A stretch of 64,000 bases of DNA, from the NCBI RefSeq assembly GCF_003254155.1, contig NZ_QKZI01000001.1:682001-746000 (forward strand). The letters are read 5' to 3'. Within the stretch, counting starts at the first letter, position 1. The number at the start of each line of letters is the position of its first letter. Shown piece after piece: positions 25,235-34,687 of this stretch. The notes beneath the pieces are model-generated. The model was not told where the DNA came from. It searched no databases and saw only the letters and a list, made by a program, of their open reading frames with translations. The position numbers and the translations under genes were made by a program. Origin of the DNA: Psychrobacillus insolitus. Its GTDB lineage: Bacteria > Bacillota > Bacilli > Bacillales_A > Planococcaceae.

Positions 25235-26347
25235 TTATTTTCTAGCTTCGTTCATCTGTTTCCATACGGATCCTTTAGCTTCTTCTCCGCCTTCAATACG
25301 GGCAATGGCCATTCGAATTTGAAGTTTTACTTCATACTCTTTATCATCCATTGCTTCTTTCAACGCTGGTAGTGAATCTGCAGTACCCACTTCGTAAAAG
25401 TACATTGCTGCTCTCCATCGAACTAATTTGTTTTTATCGAATAGCGCTACTTTCATCGCTTCTCCAAAATGCTCAAATCCAAGATCGCTCATCGCATCTC
25501 CTGCTGTTCTTCTTACAGCAGAACCCTTATCCTTCAAAGCAATTTCTAAATAAGGAATCACTGCCTCGTCTTCGATCAATCCTAAATAAACAGTTGCAAG
25601 TCTGCGAATAGAAACTTGTTCATCCAAAACCGCTTTTGCAAGTATCGGCAAATCTTCTAGCTCAGGATTAATAAGATTATTTAGCAGTTGAAAGCGTTGT
25701 TCCCATTCACTTACTTCAAATTGTTCCAGTGTAAATGGTACACGAACAGGAGATTTCTCTGCAGCAGACGTATCTTTTTCATCGATTAATTGTTGTAATT
25801 TGCTTTCTGGGAATGCGGCTTCAAGCTCTTTGACTAATTGTTCGCCAATTTCTTTTTGATCTCCATAACGTACGCCAAAATCAACCCATTTACGGAGCAA
25901 AAGATAATTTTCTTTGTCGCCTTCCATCGCGATGTCTAGTGCTTTTATAAATCTCGCTGATAATCCATATCTAGATTCAGATTCACTATCGTAGACTTTT
26001 ACTTGTAAAGGAATTCCTTTATATTGTTGCACATGCACGTATACTTCGCCATAATGGTCAAGTGACTTTTCAGATGATTCTTGTGCATTATCTGCTCCAA
26101 ATACATTCTCAACGGAAGCTAAAATAGATTCCCAACTGAACTTAGCAATACGTTCGATAGCCAAGAAATCAGCAACATGGTAGACACCTTTGACTCCTTC
26201 AATCTCAAAAAGCTCTTGAATCTCTTGAGGAGCGCCTTCCATATTGTCTTTTTTATAATTATGACTTTTACCAAAAGGAAGCTCTGTATCGATGATTACC
26301 TTCATCGTATTAGGACTTGGTGTTGGTTCAATTGTAGTTATTTTCAT
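25235..26347 (-). CDS. ypgR: YpgR / conserved virulence factor C family protein (NifU-N plus HEAT repeats)
   Basis: A 370-residue protein. Residues 1-90 form a scaffold domain like the NifU/Nfu N-terminus (TPSPNTMKVIIDTELPFGKS, GVYHVADFLAIERI). The C-terminal 170 residues are HEAT-like repeats (AVLDEQVSIRRLATVYLGLI, AVRRTAGDAMSDLG, VRWRAAMYFYEVG). The Staphylococcus homologue is called CvfC; biochemical role is unclear. The frame includes a TTG at 26362 that overlaps the GGAGG, so ATG 26347 is right. It lies 24 bases after the ABC-F gene in an operon with ypgQ. Confidence 0.88.
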   Translation of the reverse strand: MKITTIEPTPSPNTMKVIIDTELPFGKSHNYKKDNMEGAPQEIQELFEIEGVKGVYHVADFLAIERIAKFSWESILASVENVFGADNAQESSEKSLDHYGEVYVHVQQYKGIPLQVKVYDSESESRYGLSARFIKALDIAMEGDKENYLLLRKWVDFGVRYGDQKEIGEQLVKELEAAFPESKLQQLIDEKDTSAAEKSPVRVPFTLEQFEVSEWEQRFQLLNNLINPELEDLPILAKAVLDEQVSIRRLATVYLGLIEDEAVIPYLEIALKDKGSAVRRTAGDAMSDLGFEHFGEAMKVALFDKNKLVRWRAAMYFYEVGTADSLPALKEAMDDKEYEVKLQIRMAIARIEGGEEAKGSVWKQMNEARK

Positions 26348-26371
26348 TTTAGTAACCTCCAAAATAAAGAC

Positions 26372-28249
26372 TTATGAAGTAATCTCTTCCAGATACGACC
26401 ATCGTTCGATTAATTGTTCATATTGTTTGTTCGCTTGTTCTAACTGAGCAGTTGTTTCTTGAAGTAATGTAAAATCAGATCCTGCTTTTAGCACTTTTTG
26501 TTCTAAATCAGCAATCAACAGTTCCGTAATTTCTATTTCTTTTCCGATAGATTCCCACTCACGTTGTTCTTTATATGTGAGTTTTTTCTTTTCTTTCATT
26601 TCTTTTACTTCAGGTTCAACAAACTTTGGTTCCACAAGTTGGGTTGGATTGAGTTTTTCTTCCTCTAAATAATCCGAATAAACACCAAGCCACTCTCTGA
26701 CTGTGCCATCCCCATTTAATACCCAAAGTTTCTTCGCAATACGGTCCAAGAAGAATCGATCATGGGAAATCGTAATAATAACTCCAGGGAATGTTTCCAT
26801 AAAGTCTTCCAGTACAGATAAAGTTTGGATGTCTAAATCGTTTGTAGGCTCATCCATTAACAAAACATTTGGTTGCTCCATAAGCATTTTTAATAACACA
26901 AGTCGTTTTTTCTCTCCACCTGAGAGCTTACCTATTTGTGTACCATGTGTATTTAACGGAAATAGGAATCGTTCTAACATCTGAGCAGCAGAAAACTTCT
27001 CTCCAGAACCTGTTTCAATTAAATTGGAAGATTCCCGAACATATTCAATCATTCTCATTTGTGGATTCATCTCTGGTAATTGTTGCTTAAAATGCATCAG
27101 CTTTACAGTAGAACCTACCAGAATTTCTCCTGAATCTATTGGGATTTCTCCAGCAAGCATTTTAAGTACTGTACTTTTCCCTACCCCGTTTGGCCCAACA
27201 ATACCAATTCTGTCCCCTGCTTGTAATAAGAAAGAGAAATCATCCACAATATTTTTAGATTTAAATCGTTTCGCTACGGATACTCCTTCAAGCACTTTTT
27301 TACCTAATCTAGTTGTAACAAGTTCCATTTCCAAGTTTTGATTGGAATTATTACGTTCTACTTTTGAATCAATTTCTTCAAAGCGATCTTTACGAGCTTT
27401 TTGTTTTGTCGATCTCGCTTTAGCCCCTCTTCGAATCCATTTCAATTCGTTTAGATATAGGTTGTGTAATTTATGCTGAGAAGAGGCATTCATTTCTTCG
27501 CGAATAGCCTTAGATTCTAAGTAATCTCCGTAAGTACCAGAGTGCGTATATAAGGTTTTATCTGCAAGTTCATAAATATGCGTAGCGACAGCATCTAGGA
27601 AGTAACGGTCATGGGTTACGAATATAATCGCTCCTTCAACACGTTGGAGCATTTCTTGTAGCCAGTCTGTAGATTCTTTGTCTAAATGGTTCGTAGGTTC
27701 ATCTAGTAAAAGTAAATCAGAAGGTTCGATTAGTACTTTTGCAAGTGCGACTCTTTTTTGTTGACCACCAGATAAATGCAAAACAGATTCTTCAAACTGG
27801 GTAAGACCAAGTTTCGTTAAAGCTGTTTTTGCTAGAGCATTAACATCCCACGCTTGATAATCATCCATCTTTTGTTGTAAGTCCATTAATTTATCTTGTA
27901 AGACAGTTGAACTAGAATCCGCCATCATCTCAATCAAAGCTTCTTCATATTCTCTATTTATTTGTAAGATTGGAGAATCTCCACTAAATACTGCTTGGAG
28001 AACAGTCTCCTCTTTTTCAAAAACTGGTTGCTGCTCCAAATATGCAATTCTATAATTTTTAGGATGGTCTCGGTCAATGGAATCTGCTTCTAATTCATTT
28101 GCAATGATCGACAGAAATGTAGATTTACCTGTCCCATTGATCCCTATTAATCCTGCACGATTTTGATTGTTGATCGTAAATGAAATTTTTTCAAACAGCG
28201 TTTTTTCGCCCACTGTTTTTGTTAAATTTGAAATAATTAAATGGCTCAT
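26372..28249 (-). CDS. yfmR: ABC-F translation factor ATPase (YfmR/Uup-like)
   Basis: A 625-residue soluble protein with two ABC ATPase domains and no membrane segments. Walker A motifs are INGTGKST (about residue 36) and GPNGVGKST (about 353); signatures are LSGGQQKRVALAK and LSGGEKKRLVLLK; Walker B motifs are LLLLDEPTNHLD and VLLMDEPTNDLD. Between them is the ABC-F linker (LKWIRRGAKARSTKQKARKD), and the C-terminus is the Uup-type coiled coil. Such proteins bind the ribosomal E site; YfmR helps translation through hard sequences with EF-P. It overlaps ypgQ by 4 bases. Confidence 0.92.
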   Translation of the reverse strand: MSHLIISNLTKTVGEKTLFEKISFTINNQNRAGLIGINGTGKSTFLSIIANELEADSIDRDHPKNYRIAYLEQQPVFEKEETVLQAVFSGDSPILQINREYEEALIEMMADSSSTVLQDKLMDLQQKMDDYQAWDVNALAKTALTKLGLTQFEESVLHLSGGQQKRVALAKVLIEPSDLLLLDEPTNHLDKESTDWLQEMLQRVEGAIIFVTHDRYFLDAVATHIYELADKTLYTHSGTYGDYLESKAIREEMNASSQHKLHNLYLNELKWIRRGAKARSTKQKARKDRFEEIDSKVERNNSNQNLEMELVTTRLGKKVLEGVSVAKRFKSKNIVDDFSFLLQAGDRIGIVGPNGVGKSTVLKMLAGEIPIDSGEILVGSTVKLMHFKQQLPEMNPQMRMIEYVRESSNLIETGSGEKFSAAQMLERFLFPLNTHGTQIGKLSGGEKKRLVLLKMLMEQPNVLLMDEPTNDLDIQTLSVLEDFMETFPGVIITISHDRFFLDRIAKKLWVLNGDGTVREWLGVYSDYLEEEKLNPTQLVEPKFVEPEVKEMKEKKKLTYKEQREWESIGKEIEITELLIADLEQKVLKAGSDFTLLQETTAQLEQANKQYEQLIERWSYLEEITS

Positions 28250-28881
28250 AGTAATTCCCCTGTTTCTTTTCTTAGTTGGTGTAAAAAGAGTTCCATAAAT
28301 GTATGTCTCTCTTTTGCTAATTGCTTTCCTTTTTCCGTAACCATACTATCTGCTAAAAGTAATAGTTTCTCATAAAAATGAGTAACAGAGGCAGTTTCTT
28401 TTTGTCTATATTCTTCGATTGACATATTTGCGCGGGGTGTTTCCGCTGCGTCATACAACTTTCTCCCCTTTGCTCCTCCGTATGAAAACGTACGAGCAAT
28501 ACCTACTGCTCCAATAGCATCAAGTCGATCAGCATCTCTTGCAATTTTAGCTTCGATTGTCTTTGCCTCGAATTCATTTCCACCATTGAAAGAAATAGAT
28601 TGGATGATTTCTTTAATCTGCGTGATTTTTTCGTCCGGGAGATTTAATGCTTCGATGATTCTATCTTCTTCCTGTTTATCCTTATCCTGTGCATACTTAG
28701 GATCGCTTACATCATGTAAAAGAACGGCTAATTCGATTATTTCACGATTCGCTGTAGGCTCTATTGCTGCGATTTCAAAAGCATTTTTCCGAACTCTTTC
28801 TATATGTTGAAAGTCGTGACTTGCATCAAAGTGCATGTACACTTCCTTGACTAATTGCTCACATTGCTCAATAGGATTCAT
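28246..28881 (-). CDS. ypgQ: HD-domain phosphohydrolase (YpgQ-like)
   Basis: A 211-residue metal-dependent phosphohydrolase. HD ligands are the first His in SHDFQHIERV (about residue 21), HD in AVLLHDVSDPKY (about 54) and Asp in ARDADRLDAIGAVG (about 118). This is the YpgQ/YedJ family, for which (d)NTP pyrophosphohydrolase activity is reported in B. subtilis. It is the first gene of ypgQ-ABC-F-ypgR. The start ATG has GAGGAGAAAG upstream. Confidence 0.92.
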   Translation of the reverse strand: MNPIEQCEQLVKEVYMHFDASHDFQHIERVRKNAFEIAAIEPTANREIIELAVLLHDVSDPKYAQDKDKQEEDRIIEALNLPDEKITQIKEIIQSISFNGGNEFEAKTIEAKIARDADRLDAIGAVGIARTFSYGGAKGRKLYDAAETPRANMSIEEYRQKETASVTHFYEKLLLLADSMVTEKGKQLAKERHTFMELFLHQLRKETGELL

Positions 28882-29074
28882 ATAATCTTTCTCCTCAGGT
28901 TAGGCTCACCTACTCTATTATATACAATAAAGCCGTTCTTCTGTAGGAATTGTATTTATTTTAATTAGTTTATGTTCCTTTGTGTCCGTACTAACATGAA
29001 AATAGGCATTCTCTCTTTTAGTTAGAATAGTTTTAAAATCTAGTCAAATAAACTATATCATTCACTTACAAGTT

Positions 29075-29083
29075 CATATGTTA
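29075..29083 (+). promoter_or_regulatory. Possible SigK-type -10 box
   Basis: CATATGTTA matches the CATAnnnTA pattern of mother-cell SigK promoters upstream of the CotX-domain gene, but I do not see a correctly spaced AC at -35. Confidence 0.3.
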
Positions 29084-29144
29084 TAGAAATCCGGTTGTAA
29101 ATAATATTTCAACCTGATCATCAAATAGGAAAGGAGATTATTAT

Positions 29145-29657
29145 ATGAGTAATTGGAAATGTGTACATTGTAAATATGAAAGTGAAAATCCTTATAAAAA
29201 TTGCAAACGATGCAATTATAATCGGTGGGAACAGGAGGAGAGTAATCTGGAAAATAATCATTGGAATTTCAGCAGTCATGATGATGCAACTATTCTACAA
29301 GATGGCGGTCAGTTTTCATCCGTTGATCAAGAATCTGACGAATTAATCTGGATTAAAGATTCTTGTAATGTCACGGTTCAATCAACAGATACTCAAGCGG
29401 CTGTGTCTCTACAAGTGGGCTTGCAGCTTGCTATTGCTTTAATTATCAGCATTGCCATTGGCGATACAATCCAAGGCCAAGCAGTGGCTCAAGAAATCTT
29501 TCAACAATTTAATGATGAGCAAACGAACAAGCAGAAAATTTATGTTGATAACTCAAAAGACGTAAATATTGTAACTACTGATACGGACTTGGCAGTAAAT
29601 ATTGAGGCTATGCTTCAAATTTTAGTTGCATTAGTTGTCAAACTAGATGTTCTTTAA
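29145..29657 (+). CDS. CotX-domain spore coat protein with N-terminal zinc ribbon
   Basis: A 170-residue protein. Residues 6-23 form a CxxC...CxxC zinc-ribbon-like knuckle (CVHCKYESENPYKNCKRC). Two spore coat protein X/V domains follow: VTVQSTDTQAAVSLQVGLQL (about 78-120) and VNIVTTDTDLAVNIEAMLQI (about 138-170). The coat X/V family builds the insoluble outer coat or crust in the mother cell. AAAGGAG precedes the ATG. The zinc ribbon is not usual for this family. A paralogue without it follows after 22 bases. Confidence 0.88.
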   Translation: MSNWKCVHCKYESENPYKNCKRCNYNRWEQEESNLENNHWNFSSHDDATILQDGGQFSSVDQESDELIWIKDSCNVTVQSTDTQAAVSLQVGLQLAIALIISIAIGDTIQGQAVAQEIFQQFNDEQTNKQKIYVDNSKDVNIVTTDTDLAVNIEAMLQILVALVVKLDVL

Positions 29658-29679
29658 AAAATAAAAAGAGGTGAATATA

Positions 29680-30108
29680 ATGGAGAAAAAAAAATGGAGA
29701 GCATTAGATCATTGCGATGATAACAATAGCAATGACAGAGATGTTCTACAAGATGGGAATCAAGTTGTATCAAGTAAGCAACAATCCTATGAATGGATCA
29801 TCGTAAAGGATTCTGAAGGTGTAGAAATACAGACTACGGATACACAAGCTGCGATATCTTTACAACTAGGAATACAAGCAGCAATCGCTGCCGTCATTAG
29901 CGTTACTATTGGTGATTCAGACCAAGGTAAAGCAGTGGCTCAAGATATCAAACAATTTATCAAAACCAAACAAAGAAATGTACAAAAAACAATTATTGAA
30001 GGATCAAAAAATATTTCGGTGACAACAACTGATACGGACTTAGCTGTGAATATCCAAGCTATGCTTCAAATCCTTGTAGCAATTGTAGCAAAATTAGATA
30101 TTCTATAA
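29680..30108 (+). CDS. CotX-domain spore coat protein
   Basis: A 142-residue paralogue of the preceding gene. The two coat X/V repeats are VEIQTTDTQAAISLQLGIQA and ISVTTTDTDLAVNIQAMLQI. The N-terminus is short and charged (MEKKKWRALDHCDDNNSND) without the Cys knuckle. GTG at 29671 is in frame, but it forms part of the ribosome binding site AGAGGTG, so ATG 29680 is preferred. The pair clearly arose by duplication. Confidence 0.9.
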   Translation: MEKKKWRALDHCDDNNSNDRDVLQDGNQVVSSKQQSYEWIIVKDSEGVEIQTTDTQAAISLQLGIQAAIAAVISVTIGDSDQGKAVAQDIKQFIKTKQRNVQKTIIEGSKNISVTTTDTDLAVNIQAMLQILVAIVAKLDIL

Positions 30109-30268
30109 TTTATAGACCTTATCAGCAAAATAGAGAAAACGGTGTTGTGTTGAATTTCTTTCAGGGAGCTTAAGTAATGTAAATATCTCTATTAATATTG
30201 CTAGTTTCCTATTGACTGGTATTTGCATATGCTGATATGAATTGATTTCATGTAAAGGAGTGATGTGT

Positions 30269-30484
30269 GTGAGCGATTTACCTGGAAAACCAAAGGAAAT
30301 TCCCAACAAGGTCATTGATTTACTAGTGAGTGATACCCTTCGAAGAAACGGCATCAATCTAGAGAACGTCAAAGGAAAGCTATCCGATGAGCAAAAACAA
30401 GCACTGAAAGAATTGGTGGAAGATCTGACCAAACAAGTAGACGCATTTGTGGATCAACCCAACTCCACTAAAAAGGATTTATAG
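30269..30484 (+). CDS. Small acidic/helical protein in the coat cluster
   Basis: A 71-residue protein (SDLPGKPKEIPNKVIDLLVS, NGINLENVKGKLSDEQKQAL, KELVEDLTKQVDAFV). It is helical and hydrophilic, resembling small coat-associated proteins that neighbour CotX genes in Bacillus; no firm family assigned. AAAGGAG at 30254-30260 best suits the GTG at 30269; ATG 30263 is too close. The location after two coat genes and before a terminator supports a sporulation role. Confidence 0.65.
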   Translation: MSDLPGKPKEIPNKVIDLLVSDTLRRNGINLENVKGKLSDEQKQALKELVEDLTKQVDAFVDQPNSTKKDL

Positions 30485-30495
30485 TAAATAATAGT

Positions 30496-30540
30496 ATGAG
30501 CCGAGAGGAGTGACATTGTCGCTTCCCTTGGCTCATTCTT
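30496..30540. terminator. Terminator between the coat cluster and fhs
   Basis: ATGAGCC/GGCTCAT closes a long imperfect stem with AGTGAC/GTCGCT near the loop. Confidence 0.7.
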
Positions 30541-30551
30541 ATTTCCTCTCT

Positions 30552-32231
30552 TTAAAACAAGCCTAACGCTTGTCCATCCTCTGCTACATCCATATTTAGA
30601 GCTGCCGGTTTTTTAGGTAAACCTGGCATCGTCATAATATCTCCCGTTAAACAAACCAAGAACCCAGCTCCAAGTTTTGGTTTTACTTCTCGAACAGTAA
30701 TCGTAAAATCAGTTGGTCTCCCTAATAACTTAGGTCGATCTGATAAGGAATATTGCGTTTTGGCCATACAAATAGGCAATGCATCCCATCCATACGAAAC
30801 TAATTGATCTATCTGTTTTTTAGCAGCATCTGTAAAGACAACATCTTTTCCACCATATACCTGTTGCACAATTGTCCGAACTTTGTTCTCAATAGAATCT
30901 TCCAAGTCGTATAAAGGTGCAAAATTCGAAGGTTTATCTAATTCATTTAATACTAGTTTTGCTAGCTCTACTCCTCCAGCTCCACCCTTTTCCCAAACTT
31001 CTGTTAGAGCGATCGCAATATTTTGTTCCTGACACCATGACAAAAGAGCTTTTGTTTCTTCCTCTGTATCTGCGATAAACTTATTCAAAGCGATTACTGG
31101 TTCTATTCCAAAAGCACGTATTGTTTCCACATGTTTAGAAAGATTACTTGTGCCAACTAGAAGTGCGTCAACATCCTCTTCTTTTAACTGGTCTTTTGCT
31201 TTTCCGCCTTGCATTTTGAGCGCTCGGATAGTCGCTACAATGACAACTGCATCAGGAGCAAACCCTGCTTGTCTCGATTTAATGTGCATAAATTTTTCTG
31301 CACCCAAATCTGCACCAAATCCAGCTTCCGTAACAACAACACCCGCTAAGTGAGTTGCCGTTCTAGTTGCAATAATCGAGTTACATCCATGTGCAATATT
31401 CGCAAAAGGTCCACCGTGAATAAGTGCTGGTGTACCTTCGATTGTTTGAACAAGATTTGGTTTAATCGCTTCTTTCAACAATAAAGTTAATGCACCTTCT
31501 ACACCTAAATCTCGAACAGTTACAGGTTCTTTAGCATATGTATACCCAATGACTATTCGTGCAAGTCGCTCCTTTAAGTCCACAAGATTTTCAGCTAAAC
31601 ATAGTATTGCCATGATTTCAGAAGCTACTGTAATATCAAAACCATCTTCTCGCGGAATTCCTTGTCCTGGACCGCCGAGACCAATGGTAATATGTCTGAG
31701 TGCACGGTCATTCATATCAAGCACACGTTTCCAACTAATTCTCCTTGGATCAATATTCAAATCATTTCCTTGATGGAGATGATTATCAATAAAAGCTGCT
31801 AAAGCGTTATTTGCAGTTGTAATCGCGTGAATGTCTCCATTAAAATGTAGATTAATTTCTTCCATTGGAAGCACTTGTGCATAGCCACCACCAGTTGCTC
31901 CACCCTTAACTCCCATAACTGGTCCTAAAGAAGGTTCTCTAAGAGCTACAACAACAGATTGACCGATTTGTTTCATAGCATCTGCAAGTCCAACAGTTAC
32001 AGTGGATTTACCTTCACCGGCTGCAGTTGGACTAATAGCTGTAACAAGTACTATCTTTCCTGGATTTTTTTTCTTAGATATTTTGCCTGGATCTATTTTT
32101 GCTTTATATTTTCCATATAACTCTAATGCATCTTCAGAAATACCAATGCTATTTGCAATTTGTTGAATTGGTTGCATAACTGCTTGTTTTGCAATAGTTA
32201 AATCAGAAAGTAGATTTACTTCTACGTTCAT
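30552..32231 (-). CDS. fhs: Formate--tetrahydrofolate ligase
   Basis: It makes 10-formyl-THF from formate, ATP and THF for one-carbon metabolism. The 559-residue protein has the ATP-binding [20 protein letters not shown] (about residues 64-83), [20 protein letters not shown], and [13 protein letters not shown]. Length and sequence are standard for bacterial Fhs. It is monocistronic and convergent with the coat cluster. The start ATG has AAGGATGGGG upstream. Confidence 0.97.
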   Translation of the reverse strand: MNVEVNLLSDLTIAKQAVMQPIQQIANSIGISEDALELYGKYKAKIDPGKISKKKNPGKIVLVTAISPTAAGEGKSTVTVGLADAMKQIGQSVVVALREPSLGPVMGVKGGATGGGYAQVLPMEEINLHFNGDIHAITTANNALAAFIDNHLHQGNDLNIDPRRISWKRVLDMNDRALRHITIGLGGPGQGIPREDGFDITVASEIMAILCLAENLVDLKERLARIVIGYTYAKEPVTVRDLGVEGALTLLLKEAIKPNLVQTIEGTPALIHGGPFANIAHGCNSIIATRTATHLAGVVVTEAGFGADLGAEKFMHIKSRQAGFAPDAVVIVATIRALKMQGGKAKDQLKEEDVDALLVGTSNLSKHVETIRAFGIEPVIALNKFIADTEEETKALLSWCQEQNIAIALTEVWEKGGAGGVELAKLVLNELDKPSNFAPLYDLEDSIENKVRTIVQQVYGGKDVVFTDAAKKQIDQLVSYGWDALPICMAKTQYSLSDRPKLLGRPTDFTITVREVKPKLGAGFLVCLTGDIMTMPGLPKKPAALNMDVAEDGQALGLF

Positions 32232-32380
32232 ATTACCCCATCCTTTTTTCTTTTATTATACTAGTTAAACACCGATTAAAAAAGCAGATGATTCGACATA
32301 TTATTGACGATGACTTTTACATCATGTATAGTTTATCTATCCATTAACAGAATATTTAGTGGATAAAGGGAGGGACGTTT

Positions 32381-32584
32381 ATGCATCATGGGAAGGTAAA
32401 ATGGTTTAATAACGAAAAAGGCTATGGCTTTATCGAGTACAATGATGGAGAAGATGTTTTTGTCCATTTTACTGGAATTCAAGGAGACGGTTTTCGAGCG
32501 TTAGATGAAGGGCAAGAAGTTACGTTCGAAATTGTTGAAGGAAACCGAGGACCTCAGGCTGCAAACGTGATAATAAATAGGTAG
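32381..32584 (+). CDS. Cold-shock protein (CspA family)
   Basis: A 67-residue nucleic-acid chaperone. RNP1 is KGYGFIEY and RNP2 is DVFVHFTGI; the rest is canonical. GGGAGGGACG lies before the ATG, and a terminator follows. It is one of two csp genes in the window and has less typical residues than the one at 34688 ([15 protein letters not shown]). Confidence 0.95.
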   Translation: MHHGKVKWFNNEKGYGFIEYNDGEDVFVHFTGIQGDGFRALDEGQEVTFEIVEGNRGPQAANVIINR

Positions 32585-32592
32585 AAACGGTT

Positions 32593-32622
32593 CTTCCCGC
32601 GACAATTGGTCGTGGGACTTTT
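32593..32622 (+). terminator. csp terminator
   Basis: TTCCCGCGAC pairs with GTCGTGGGA, followed by TTTTTT. Confidence 0.8.
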
Positions 32623-32805
32623 TTATTTTGTAATTAATTTCTTCCCCGTTTCTTTAATTTGTTCACCAACTGTGCATACATGAATACAAAAATCATGTGC
32701 AACTGTTTTCCCTTTTTCTTTTCTCAAATGGCTTCGAACAAAGCAGTCTTCACAATATTTATTTAATAAAATGTCGATTTCATTTATTACTTCCATATTT
32801 TTCAT
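32623..32805 (-). CDS. Small zinc-finger protein
   Basis: A 60-residue protein with four Cys and two His residues arranged as YCEDCFVRSH, then HDFCIHVCTVGEQI, the zinc-finger family found as a single domain in Bacillales. AGGAG sits 7 bases before ATG 32805; the longer frame to 32823 has no ribosome binding site. Function is unknown. It is convergent with the cold-shock gene and its 3' end abuts that terminator. Confidence 0.8.
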   Translation of the reverse strand: MKNMEVINEIDILLNKYCEDCFVRSHLRKEKGKTVAHDFCIHVCTVGEQIKETGKKLITK

Positions 32806-32941
32806 GTTTCTTCTCCTCACCATCTTTATAAAATTTTTCTATTTTGCTACATATGTTTGCAAGTATAATTAGAATGTGTAAAGCTATAAATAACTATTTC
32901 AACAGTTAATTATTTATCATATTTAAAGAGGAGGATGTCCT

Positions 32942-33334
32942 ATGCTTGAAGTGTATATCGATGGTTCGACAACTGGCAATCCAGGACCTAGTGGCATCGG
33001 AATATTTATCAAAGGAGAAGGTCATCATATTAAAAAAAGTGAATTCATTGGGTCGTATACAAATCACACGACCGAATTTATAGCCCTACTTAGAGGTCTA
33101 GAAGAAGCAAAAAAACTGGCTCCTTCCATAGTATCAGTTCGATCTGATTCTCAAATAGTATGTGCAGCTGTAGAAAAAAGATATGCTAAAAATGCAGAAT
33201 TTGCTGCTATACTTGAAAAAATTTTAGACATTATTGACTCACTTGATTTGTTTTTTATCAAATGGATTCCGGATGATCAAAACAAAGCTGCCCATGCATT
33301 AGCAAGAGAAGCTGTAGCTAAAAACCTAACTTAG
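32942..33334 (+). CDS. RNase HI-like protein (YpdQ-type)
   Basis: A 130-residue RNase H fold protein. Potential metal ligands are Asp in EVYIDGSTTGNPGPSG, Glu in NHTTEFIALLRGLE, Asp in VRSDSQIV, and Asp in IPDDQNKAAHALAREA. The B. subtilis homologue YpdQ is reported to lack RNase H activity, so the true substrate is open. AGGAGGATGT precedes the ATG. It is convergent with the metallophosphatase gene, their stops nearly touching. Confidence 0.88.
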   Translation: MLEVYIDGSTTGNPGPSGIGIFIKGEGHHIKKSEFIGSYTNHTTEFIALLRGLEEAKKLAPSIVSVRSDSQIVCAAVEKRYAKNAEFAAILEKILDIIDSLDLFFIKWIPDDQNKAAHALAREAVAKNLT

Positions 33335-33335
33335 T

Positions 33336-33932
33336 TTATAAGGCAGGTTTTTTAAATTCAATTGTTTTATCTTCTGAATCATATAATACCCATTCTCTAT
33401 GGTCAATAACAGAACCAATATTTACAGCTGTATGCTCTGAATTAATATGGATTTTTTGATTAAATTCAAATGGTATACAAACTCCATTCCTATAAAATTT
33501 TGATGTATGGCTGTGACCAAAGAATACTAGTTTCCCTTCTTCTATGGGAAATTTTGGAGTAAAGGGATCTCCATCCCACTGCCATTCATGTCCATGTGTA
33601 ATAGTGGCATTTTGAATTATTATTTTTGAGGGTAATGTTTTTATTTGATCGATAATAGAGTGATTTCCAGTGTATATTGCTACTATTCTCTCTTCCTGAT
33701 TACCATATACTGTCGGAAAAGTTAAATATGGATCTAACTTTTCCGGTTCTATCGTTACTTCAGTTAACTTGTTAAACTTTTCTTTCTTTGCTCTTTTTTT
33801 ACCAATAATACATTCATATATATCCCCAGTTCCAACTATCACTAAACTAGGATCTACGTTTTGGATATGACTTAGTACAGCTTTCAAATCATCAACTGAG
33901 GAATGAATATCTCCGATTAGTGCGTATTTCAT
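33336..33932 (-). CDS. Calcineurin-like metallophosphoesterase
   Basis: A 198-residue phosphoesterase. Metal motifs in order: GDIHSSVDDL (6-15), GTGDIYE (about 35), GNQEE (about 78), THGHEW (about 113) and FGHSHTSKF (about 140). The usual GNHE/GNHD is GNQE here, which replaces a metal-ligand His by Gln. It may be a single-substituted but active enzyme, or altered. It directly follows the SRPBCC gene (its start is adjacent to the upstream stop). Confidence 0.85.
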   Translation of the reverse strand: MKYALIGDIHSSVDDLKAVLSHIQNVDPSLVIVGTGDIYECIIGKKRAKKEKFNKLTEVTIEPEKLDPYLTFPTVYGNQEERIVAIYTGNHSIIDQIKTLPSKIIIQNATITHGHEWQWDGDPFTPKFPIEEGKLVFFGHSHTSKFYRNGVCIPFEFNQKIHINSEHTAVNIGSVIDHREWVLYDSEDKTIEFKKPAL

Positions 33933-34397
33933 CTACTTGACCTCTTTTTCATATTCACTTTCAATAGCTTCTTTTGTTCTTTCCATAAAATTCAGTATTA
34001 CTTCATCACTACCGAACAGTTGGAAAATACCAAGTAATGGGTTCTTCGGTTTATTGATCGAAGTATAGATGAACTTTGTACTATTATCCGTTAAACTCAC
34101 TAATTCGTATTCGGTTGTCATTTTAAATCGATTATTTAGTATAAAGCTTTCAGCAAGCACTTTGCTGTTCACTTCATTTATGTACTTTTTTATAGTCAAA
34201 TCATATTGTTCTGTAGAATTTCCATTTTGATAGGTTTGCTTTATGATTGAACCAGTTCGGTTTTCCGTTTGTTTTATAATTTCCTCATCCATTACTTTTG
34301 GAAATATCATTTTCTTTTTTTCTAAATCCCCGTAAAAAAAGTTCCACGCAAATTCAATTGGTGCTTGAATCATAATTTCTTTTTTCCATTTTTTCAT
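33933..34397 (-). CDS. SRPBCC (START-like) domain protein
   Basis: A 154-residue protein of the polyketide-cyclase/START superfamily: IMIQAPIEFAWNFFYGDLEK at the N-terminus, a central beta-sheet, and the C-terminal helix GIFQLFGSDEVILNFMERTK. Such domains bind hydrophobic ligands. It is upstream of the metallophosphoesterase gene with no gap, so they are co-transcribed. AGGAG precedes the ATG. Ligand is unknown. Confidence 0.75.
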   Translation of the reverse strand: MKKWKKEIMIQAPIEFAWNFFYGDLEKKKMIFPKVMDEEIIKQTENRTGSIIKQTYQNGNSTEQYDLTIKKYINEVNSKVLAESFILNNRFKMTTEYELVSLTDNSTKFIYTSINKPKNPLLGIFQLFGSDEVILNFMERTKEAIESEYEKEVK

Positions 34398-34514
34398 GTT
34401 TACAGCTCCTCTATTTATAATCGCGCATTCCCAGAATAATATATCCTATCATAACAGAACAATTCTTTTGGATACATTATATAGAGTTTAAAACTAGTTA
34501 TAGAAAACAAGACT

Positions 34515-34639
34515 TGAAAAACTACATAAGAAAAGACTGCCGCAAAAAATCAGGTTTACTGACTTTCTGGACAGTCCCGCGACGAATTAATTAATTAAAG
34601 TCGGCTAAAATCCTTCACCAACGTCATTTGACAAAGAAC
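34515..34639 (-). repeat. Dispersed repeat, family C
   Basis: About 125 bp closely related to the reverse complement of 62150-62272. Shared pieces include ACTACATAAGAAAAGACT, CTTTCTGGACAGTC and the end module CTTCACCAACGTCATTT. AGACTG...GGACAGTC can form a stem. No gene. Confidence 0.75.
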
Positions 34640-34671
34640 AAAAAAACAGACCCTCAAAAGAGAGTCTGTTA
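34640..34671 (-). terminator. csp terminator (second csp)
   Basis: AACAGACTCTC pairs with GAGGGTCTGTT around TTTT, then TTTTTT on the minus strand. Confidence 0.85.
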
Positions 34672-34687
34672 AAGTTTAGGTTTAAAA

